11,218 nt of DNA, from assembly GCA_019420085.1 (NCBI GenBank), contig JAHZHV010000117.1, positions 1 through 11,218 of the forward strand, written 5' to 3'. Made by a program: the position numbers and the translations under genes. The stretch comes from Christensenella sp. (GTDB taxonomy: Bacteria > Bacillota > Clostridia > Christensenellales > Maliibacteriaceae). The notes under the pieces were generated by a model. That model did not search any database, was not told the origin of the DNA, and saw only the letters and a program-made list of their open reading frames with translations. This document shows positions 6,515 through 11,218 of the stretch, piece by piece (the stretch's first letter is position 1; every line of letters begins with the position of its first letter).

Positions 6515-7285
6515 TTAAGCTTCCTGCGATGCATCTTCCGCGGCGCGGAAGACCAGCGAAAGGCTGCCGTTTACCTCGCGCTGGAAGTCGTAGCAGCCCA
6601 CGCCGCCGTGCCCGATCGTCAGCGTGCCGGTGACGGCGGCATCCAGGATGTACAGCCGGTTATCCGAGACGTAGGCGACCTCGTTTGCACCCTGCAAAAA
6701 GGACAGCCGCCGGTTGCTCAGGCGGCAGCGGAAGTCCGAATCGGCGCGGCCAAGCTCCATGCCGTCGGCGTCAAAGCGGATATAGGCGCTGAAGCGTTCG
6801 TCCGAAAAGCCGCCCACTGCCTGCTCAAGATGCGCCACACGCGTAAAGGTGGCGGTGATGTCGGTTGCGTTCTGGGTAACGGTGCTGGTCAGCGAGGCAA
6901 GGCTCTGTGAGACGTCGTCTTTTAAGGCGTAGTCGGCGCGCACCTGGCTTTGGATGCGGTCGGAAAGCTCGGTAAGCTCCGCCGAATAGTTCGCCGTGAC
7001 GCTTTCGGCCGAGGCGATGATCTGCGCAAGCGCCGTGCGGAAATTGGCCTGGCTTTTGTCCTGCGCCGCGGCAATGGCCTGCGCCGTTTCGTCCTGATCG
7101 GCGGCGTTTTCGATTTTGCGCGCCGTGGAGGCGGTGAAGTTCTCCGTCTCCAGATTTCCCAGGATGAACTTCAGCTGCTCGGTCAGCTGGTACAGATAGC
7201 CGCGTATCTTGCGCATCTGCGCCTCCCCCGACAGCGTGGCAAGGCTTTCCAGCGAGGGAAGGTGAAACGAGGTTAAATTACTCAC
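6515..7285 (-). CDS. Phage minor structural protein, tail-tip type
   Basis: This encodes a 256-residue protein with a GTG start (7285-7283) overlapping the previous stop as GTGA, so translation is likely coupled. The N-terminal half is helical (about 10-130), including QMRKIRGYLYQLTEQLKFIL and a heptad-like stretch with NYSAELTELSDRIQSQV. The C-terminal half (about 165-256) holds FSAYIRFDADGMELGRADSD, then FRCRLSNRRLSFLQGANEVA and YVSDNRLYILDAAVTGTL. This module is well known at the C-terminus of Firmicutes phage minor structural and tail-tip proteins. Here it is nearly free-standing rather than attached to a long tail endopeptidase. It probably links the hub to the fibre. The stop is followed directly by an A-tract. 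Confidence 0.75.
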   Translation of the reverse strand: MSNLTSFHLPSLESLATLSGEAQMRKIRGYLYQLTEQLKFILGNLETENFTASTARKIENAADQDETAQAIAAAQDKSQANFRTALAQIIASAESVTANYSAELTELSDRIQSQVRADYALKDDVSQSLASLTSTVTQNATDITATFTRVAHLEQAVGGFSDERFSAYIRFDADGMELGRADSDFRCRLSNRRLSFLQGANEVAYVSDNRLYILDAAVTGTLTIGHGGVGCYDFQREVNGSLSLVFRAAEDASQEA

Positions 7286-9012
7286 GCGCGCCCTCCCAAC
7301 TCCGTGCCGGATTCGCAGACGCGGCTCAGCGACTGGATACGCGCCTGTCCCGTGCCGGAAAATTCCAGGCGCATCCTGTCGGCGCGCCGCGGACGGATGG
7401 GGACGGATACCGAGGAAAACTGTGCGGCGGAAAACTGCGCGGCGGTGGTAAAATGCGCGTCGCCGTCATAGCGCACGCGCACGCACAGCGTGGAGCCGGC
7501 AAAAAGCTGGGCGCGCACGACGATGCGGCGCACGTGCTTATAGTAGGGGTCGCGCAGATCCAGCCATGGCGTCAGCGCGCGCCAGGGGACGGGCGCTTCC
7601 GCATGCGAATCGGGGAAGGTATAGGGGCTTTGGCCGCCCTCGCACCAGAGCACGCCGTCCTGATCGATACAGTACAAAAGATCGCCGCAGACGCAGGCAA
7701 AGCGCGCATGCGTGTCGTCCTGCCGGCGCCAGAAGCCAAGCGCCTCGTCGTAGAAGAAAAGATGCGTGTCTCCGTTTTGATCTTCGGCGCTCAGATAGTA
7801 GCGGCCCATGTACGACGCGCCGCAGCCGTTTTTCAGGCGAAGCGGCGACAGCGCGCGTGAAAACGGCGCCGGTACGCCGCCGTCACAGCACAGCACGCCT
7901 TCGGCGCTCAGATAGTAAAGCGTCTCGTTTAATACGGCGCAGCTTTTTGCGCTGCCCGGCGATACGCCGCGGGCGTGGACGGTGGAAAGCTGGAAGTTGG
8001 CCGGCTTTGTGCCGTAAATGCGCAATATACAGTCGGACTTGAAGAAAAGGACGCTGCCAAGATGCGCGACGCACCCGGTAAACGGGCCGGGGGAGCCGAC
8101 GGTCATGGCGTAGGAGTCCGAGGAAAGACCCATAAAGCAGTTCCAGTTCTTCGGATCGCCCAGCTTGCAGGCATAGATGGCGTGATCGGCGCTGCTGCAG
8201 CCCCAAAGACGGTTGTCAAGCTCCAGCACGAAGTCCATCTGCGGCGTTTCCCGCACGACGGTTACGCTGCTTTCGCTTTCAAACGGCGCATCGATCAGCG
8301 CGGTGACGACGAGGAAGTCGTCGCCGCAGCCCTCCAGCCAGTAATCTCCGTCAAGCGTGCCCATGCCTTCGATATGCACGCCGTCCATGACGGAAAAGCC
8401 CTTGCCGATGGAAGCGCAGGCAAGCTTGACGAACGTCTGTGCCGCGGCAATCCACATGCCGCTTTGCGCGCTCCAGCGCTTGAGCGTGTGGGGCGAAGAA
8501 GACGTATCGATCCAAAGCGCGCCGTCCTCCGGCTCCTGCGGCGCGGTATCCGACGCATCCGGCGGTGCGGAAAATGCGCCGCCGGATGCGTCCGCGCACA
8601 GCGTCGCCGTGACGGACGATGCGGTTTCGACGCGGTTTTCCATCGCTTCCAGCGTCAGCGTTTCCGTGTGAAACAGCAGCTTGTCCGGGAATATGGCGAT
8701 ATACGCGCCGATGCGTACCAGCGTCTTTTCGCCCGGTGAAAGCGGGGAAAAGTCCATGCGCACGCCGCCGTAGTAGACGGCGCCGTCGTCGATGAAAAAC
8801 AGCTTTTCATGGCCGATCATGCCCTGCGGCGCGGTAAGGGTATGCACGATGTGACGCCCGGCGCGCGGCGCAAGCAGCGGGAAGGCGTCAAAGGACAGGT
8901 TTTCCTCGTCGCTGAACTCGTTTTCCGCCGCTTCGGGGGTGTAGTTCAGCCCCAGAAACTGCGTGCAGGTCAGCGTCTGCGCCGAGGCTTGAAAAAGCTG
9001 CGGCAGTTTCAT
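7282..9012 (-). CDS. Beta-propeller-like tail hub / DNA-stabilisation-like protein
   Basis: This encodes a 576-residue protein whose ATG start (9012) overlaps the previous stop as ATGA. It is almost entirely beta with short repeated strands: DNRLWGCSSADHAIYACKLG, then DPKNWNCFMGLSSDSYAMTV, then VLFFKSDCILRIYG and LNETLYYLSAEGVLCCDGG. The run of 'small display' strands and the GDPKNWN motif recall P22 gp10-like packaged-DNA stabilisation proteins and other podovirus tail-hub propellers; this is resemblance, not a firm match. Residues about 163-187 (GALWIDTSSSPHTLKRWSAQ, then SGMW) form a small GxLWxDT...LKRW module inside the propeller. The C-terminal 90 residues form another beta domain. About 19 cysteines are present, which is high for a virion protein. 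Position after the adaptor and before tail-tip genes fits a hub closing the head. Confidence 0.6.
   Translation of the reverse strand: MKLPQLFQASAQTLTCTQFLGLNYTPEAAENEFSDEENLSFDAFPLLAPRAGRHIVHTLTAPQGMIGHEKLFFIDDGAVYYGGVRMDFSPLSPGEKTLVRIGAYIAIFPDKLLFHTETLTLEAMENRVETASSVTATLCADASGGAFSAPPDASDTAPQEPEDGALWIDTSSSPHTLKRWSAQSGMWIAAAQTFVKLACASIGKGFSVMDGVHIEGMGTLDGDYWLEGCGDDFLVVTALIDAPFESESSVTVVRETPQMDFVLELDNRLWGCSSADHAIYACKLGDPKNWNCFMGLSSDSYAMTVGSPGPFTGCVAHLGSVLFFKSDCILRIYGTKPANFQLSTVHARGVSPGSAKSCAVLNETLYYLSAEGVLCCDGGVPAPFSRALSPLRLKNGCGASYMGRYYLSAEDQNGDTHLFFYDEALGFWRRQDDTHARFACVCGDLLYCIDQDGVLWCEGGQSPYTFPDSHAEAPVPWRALTPWLDLRDPYYKHVRRIVVRAQLFAGSTLCVRVRYDGDAHFTTAAQFSAAQFSSVSVPIRPRRADRMRLEFSGTGQARIQSLSRVCESGTELGGRA
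8552..8592. repeat. 14-bp perfect inverted repeat inside the propeller gene
   Basis: GACGCATCCGGCGG (8552-8565) is the exact reverse complement of CCGCCGGATGCGTC (8579-8592), with a 13-nt spacer. It lies in the coding region for residues about 141-154, the Asp/Ala/Ser/Pro linker just before the GALWIDT module. No T-tract follows on either strand, so it is not a normal terminator. Confidence 0.7.
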
Positions 9013-9365
9013 ACGCGCACCCCGCTTTGCTGCGCCTGCGCCGCATGCGTGCGCGTCAGGTGATCCAGATACCGCGTATAGGCGGCGTTAAACAGCGCGG
9101 CCGAGGCGTTGTAGCGCCCGATTTCGCCGTTTGCAAAGTCGATCTGCGACAAAAGATATTTGACATAGACGTCGCAGAAATCCTCGTCAATCAAAAGTGC
9201 GGTTTCCGGCGTATAGGGCGTGGACGCCATGGTCAGCGTGACGACGCGCGCGGCTTCGCTGCACAGCGCGGCGTCCAGGTTTTGCAGCCAGCAAAGCTTT
9301 TCCTCCGTCGTAAAGGCGTTGGGCCGAAGCGCGTCGCAGGCGCTTAGCACACGTTGGGCAAGCAA
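9009..9365 (-). CDS. Short helical protein, head-tail adaptor-like
   Basis: This encodes a 118-residue protein starting at TTG 9365, with a strong RBS (AGGAGG, 9380-9375) 9 nt before it. It is mostly helical: an N-terminal pair around EEKLCWLQNLDAALCSEA, then YTPETALLIDEDFCDVYVKY, then LLSQIDFANGEIGRYNASAA and FNAAYTRYLDHLTR. Length, helical content and position, two genes after the capsid gene and before the hub, match the small head-tail connector or adaptor proteins (HK97 gp6-like or P22 gp4-like) that bind the portal. The YLLSQIDFANGE--RYN pattern is common in such proteins of Firmicutes phages, from memory. Its stop overlaps the next start (ATGA). Confidence 0.65.
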   Translation of the reverse strand: MLAQRVLSACDALRPNAFTTEEKLCWLQNLDAALCSEAARVVTLTMASTPYTPETALLIDEDFCDVYVKYLLSQIDFANGEIGRYNASAALFNAAYTRYLDHLTRTHAAQAQQSGVRV

Positions 9366-9410
9366 GGGTTCAAACCTCCTTTTTTCTGCGGCAAAAGGGG
9401 GACATGCGGC

Positions 9411-9431
9411 GCGCGCTTTTTTTCAGCGCGC
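9411..9431 (-). other. Hairpin across the stop codon of the 127-residue gene
   Basis: GCGCGC (9426-9431) and GCGCGC (9411-9416) can pair, with the TGA stop and A7 in the loop. On the sense strand no U-tract follows, so it is not a sense terminator. Read on the plus strand it is a GC stem with T7 in the loop. It could stabilise the message end or affect coupling to the next gene. Confidence 0.45.
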
Positions 9432-9806
9432 ATTGTCGCGTTCCAGACGGCGGATCAGCGCGGCGGTCTTATGCTCTTGCGCCTGGGAAATGCGGATGAT
9501 CTCCGCCACCGGCGCGGGTACCTGCACGCGCACGCCGCGGGGAATCAGAAACTGACGGCCGCCCCATTTGACGGCCATGGGCTCGCAATAGCTGCCGCTG
9601 TCGGCAAAGAGCGTAAGCTCCACCATCGGGCAGTCGCCGGCCTGCGTGATGGGGACGCTTCGCGCGGGCGCCTTTCCCCTTGTTTCATCCGCTGTTTCGC
9701 GGGAAAGTTCGCGCTGTGCCTGGCGCAGGATGCGCTTGGCTTCGCGCTTGGCCATGGCGATGATTTCCTCGGCGGTCTGCGCCGCGGCAGAATTGACATG
9801 TTCCAT
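9423..9806 (-). CDS. Small phage protein following the capsid gene
   Basis: This encodes a 127-residue protein starting at ATG 9806, with AAGGAGG (9822-9816) 9 nt upstream. An N-terminal Arg/Glu/Ala helix (AEEIIAMAKREAKRILRQ, residues about 13-30) is followed by a basic linker. A compact beta part contains MVELTLFADSGSYCEPMAVK, then WGGRQFLIPRGVRVQVPAPV, and the protein closes with a helix (AEIIRISQAQEHKTAALIRR). The pattern V-hydrophobic-IxRG-V-VP--VAEII--S-xQ is frequent in small genes directly downstream of major capsid genes in Firmicutes phages. Their function is unsettled, with head-completion or accessory roles suggested. A terminator separates it from the capsid gene, so it should be expressed at a lower level. 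Confidence 0.7.
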   Translation of the reverse strand: MEHVNSAAAQTAEEIIAMAKREAKRILRQAQRELSRETADETRGKAPARSVPITQAGDCPMVELTLFADSGSYCEPMAVKWGGRQFLIPRGVRVQVPAPVAEIIRISQAQEHKTAALIRRLERDNAR

Positions 9807-9849
9807 AAATTGCAGCCTCCTTATTTCTTATTCCCATAGCAAAGACGGG

Positions 9850-9893
9850 AAAAAAGGCGCGGGACGGGGAAGAGGAATCCTCCCCATCCCGTG
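9850..9893 (-). terminator. Rho-independent terminator after the capsid gene
   Basis: On the minus strand CGGGATGGGGAGGA pairs with TCTTCCCCGTCCCG (9891-9860, with G-U pairs and a short loop) and is followed by CGCC then a T6 run (9855-9850). It lies between the capsid gene and the next RBS. Partial termination here would favour capsid mRNA over the downstream tail genes, as in many phages. Confidence 0.75.
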
Positions 9894-9914
9894 CGATGGT
9901 TCTGATACAGGATG

Positions 9915-9942
9915 CGCGCCCCGTGCTTTTTTCACGGGCGCG
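9915..9942. other. GC-rich hairpin just after the capsid stop
   Basis: CGCGCCCCGTG (9915-9925) pairs with CACGGGCGCG (9933-9942) with one bulged C; the loop is mostly six T (plus) or A (minus). It begins 14 nt after the capsid stop on the sense strand, upstream of the terminator at 9850-9893. Without a sense U-tract it more likely stabilises the 3' end of the capsid message. Confidence 0.55.
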
Positions 9943-9955
9943 TTTCATCCGGCGT

Positions 9956-11218
9956 TTAGTTGCTCTGTGCGCTTAAGGAATAGGAGCTGCCGCTTTCAAA
10001 GCGGTACATGTACTCCTCGCACAGACGGCGGACGGCCTTGGTGGCCTTCCAGCCGACGGAAGAACGCTGGTTCAGCGGGTCGTCGCCGTAGCCAAGCTGC
10101 TTGACGATGTGCGTCAGGCCGCCGCCCTCGATTTCGGTCGTGCCGTAGGCGTTCTGTCCCAAAAACAGCGTGATAAATACCGCGCTGCCGTCCGCGCCCG
10201 CGCCGTAGCCGCAGACCATTGCGCCTGCCGCCTTATCCTTGACGGCTTCGGAGACGGTGATTTTGGCCGTGCCGATTTCCCCGGCGGTGACTGCCGTGAC
10301 GGTGCAGGCCGTGCCGCCGACGTAGATCTGGTAGGATGCGCCGGAAGAAATGGCGGCGGTGATCGTGGCGGCTTCCGATTCGGTGATGGCGCAGTCCACG
10401 ACAATGTCGGCGCTGCCGGTGGCGTTGAGCGCGGTGTGCAGCGTCATGCGGTTTTTCAAAATGCCGCAGATCGGCTCCGGCGCGACGACCTTGGCCTCGG
10501 TCGTCTCGACAAAGCGCACGCCCGCCAGCTTGCCGATTTCCCCGGCGTACAGGTTTTCCGGCGCGGCGTACTTGTGCGCGTCGATCCACTCCTCGCTGCG
10601 CATCAGATCGTAGGCCACATAGGGATGTACGATCGCCACGAAGCTGTCGTCGATCGGCTTTGCGTTCTGGCTCTTGAGCTCCGCCGCGGCCTTGAAGACC
10701 ATGTCCGGCGTCAGCACGCACTGCGGCGTGATCTGCGCACGGCCGCTTGTGGGATGATAGGCGCCGTCCTGCGTGTAGCCGGCCCAGTCCACGTACGTGC
10801 CGCCGCACAGCACCTCGCGCGTAATGGTGTCAAGCGTGCGTCCGGCGGAGGCGCCCAAAAGCCGCGTGGCCTGTTCGACGTTGCGGTCGATCGCGGTCAT
10901 CTCCAGCATGTCGCTCATGCCGATCCAGTCGCCGTACTGGCTGACCGTCGCCGTGACGGCCGAGACGTTGAGCTTGCTGCCCGGCGGCGTCGTGCCTTCC
11001 GTCAGCGCCGTCAGCGATTTGGGCAGCGCCGAGTACTTGCGAAACTCGATCGTCTTGCCGCTGCCCTGGGGGATCGGATACTTGTCGGCAAACTGGTCGT
11101 GGACAAGCTCCGGTTCCGCCGCGTCCAGAAGGCGCTTTTCATAGTAGGTCTTCATCTCCGCCGAAAGGTCGTTGCCCGGCGCGTTCAAAAGTGTCGTCTG
11201 CGTGTCCTGGTCAAACAG
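9956..11218 (-). CDS. N4-gp56-type phage major capsid protein (5' end off window)
   Basis: This is a major capsid protein of the N4-gp56 family (HK97 fold), which forms the shell of the phage head. The visible 420 residues are open to the right edge and begin LFDQDTQTTLLNAPGNDLSA. The family's N-terminal signature lies in this part, so only a few residues are missing. The TTG at 11188 is not the real start. Typical blocks follow: EMKTYYEKRLLDAAEPELVH, SGKTIEFRKYSALPKSLTAL, TEGTTPPG, then C-terminal LFLGQNAYGTTEIEGGGL and DDPLNQRSSVGWKATKAVRR. Numbering from the TTG, residues about 240-330 (ALNATGSADIVVDCAITESE, then SYQIYVGGTACTVTAV) look like an extra beta domain inserted before the conserved C-terminal block. 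No scaffold or protease gene lies in the window. Hairpins and a terminator follow. Confidence 0.9.
   Translation of the reverse strand: MFDQDTQTTLLNAPGNDLSAEMKTYYEKRLLDAAEPELVHDQFADKYPIPQGSGKTIEFRKYSALPKSLTALTEGTTPPGSKLNVSAVTATVSQYGDWIGMSDMLEMTAIDRNVEQATRLLGASAGRTLDTITREVLCGGTYVDWAGYTQDGAYHPTSGRAQITPQCVLTPDMVFKAAAELKSQNAKPIDDSFVAIVHPYVAYDLMRSEEWIDAHKYAAPENLYAGEIGKLAGVRFVETTEAKVVAPEPICGILKNRMTLHTALNATGSADIVVDCAITESEAATITAAISSGASYQIYVGGTACTVTAVTAGEIGTAKITVSEAVKDKAAGAMVCGYGAGADGSAVFITLFLGQNAYGTTEIEGGGLTHIVKQLGYGDDPLNQRSSVGWKATKAVRRLCEEYMYRFESGSSYSLSAQSN

Noticed and set aside
7975..8739. Plus-strand ORF of 254 codons opposite the propeller gene
   Set aside because: It has no RBS and a basic, composition-driven product; the minus-strand gene is coupled to both neighbours.
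1..11218. CRISPR array, tRNA, rRNA or defence system
   Set aside because: No regularly spaced repeats, tRNA-like cloverleaf, or effector motifs were found on either strand.

Overview
The window looks like DNA from a GC-rich Clostridia-type Firmicute (Oscillospiraceae-like; this is inference from protein style, strong AGGAGG ribosome sites and base composition). It joins two unrelated mobile pieces. Positions 1 to about 2060 are a decayed integrative or mobilizable element, less GC-rich than the rest. Positions 2913 to 11218 are the late structural operon of a tailed prophage, all on the minus strand, entering the window inside the major capsid gene at the right edge. About 850 bp between them hold two small membrane-protein genes, each with promoter-like and terminator-like signals.

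Mobile remnant (1-2060). A DUF6076-like zinc-finger protein on the minus strand loses its own N-terminus near position 600, where plus-strand sequence resembling the end of a ParM/StbA gene begins. This is followed, with an ATGA overlap, by a ParR-like gene carrying an in-frame TGA at codon 7. Next come a 25-codon ORF and four perfect hairpins within 137 bp. After them lies the C-terminal half (zinc ribbon, coiled coil, DUF4368-like tail) of a large serine recombinase without its catalytic domain. Nothing here looks able to transfer or integrate.

Intervening region (2060-2913). A 30-residue single-TM peptide has a near-consensus sigma-A promoter. A strong bidirectional terminator and a two-TM protein of unknown function follow.

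Phage operon (11218 down to 2913, minus strand). The order is N4-gp56-type major capsid protein; terminator hairpins; small protein with an IxRG..V.VP motif; short helical head-tail-adaptor-like protein; Cys-rich beta-propeller-like protein resembling tail-hub or DNA-stabilisation proteins; minor structural protein with the ELG-S-FxxRxSNxRxSFLQ tail-tip module; DUF859-like tail fibre; XkdW-like accessory protein; LysM virion protein. Most joints are 4-bp overlaps or an RBS lying in the previous gene's end, so translation is probably coupled. No tail tube, tail terminator, tape measure or baseplate gene lies between capsid and fibre, which suggests a short-tailed (podovirus-like) virion. Portal and terminase genes should lie to the right of the window. 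No lysis genes follow the tail genes in this window.

I found no CRISPR array, rRNA, tRNA, defence system or reverse transcriptase. The most interesting items are the compact capsid-to-fibre cassette, the LysM virion protein, an apparent insertion domain in the capsid protein, the tiny membrane peptide, and a 14-bp perfect inverted repeat inside the propeller gene.
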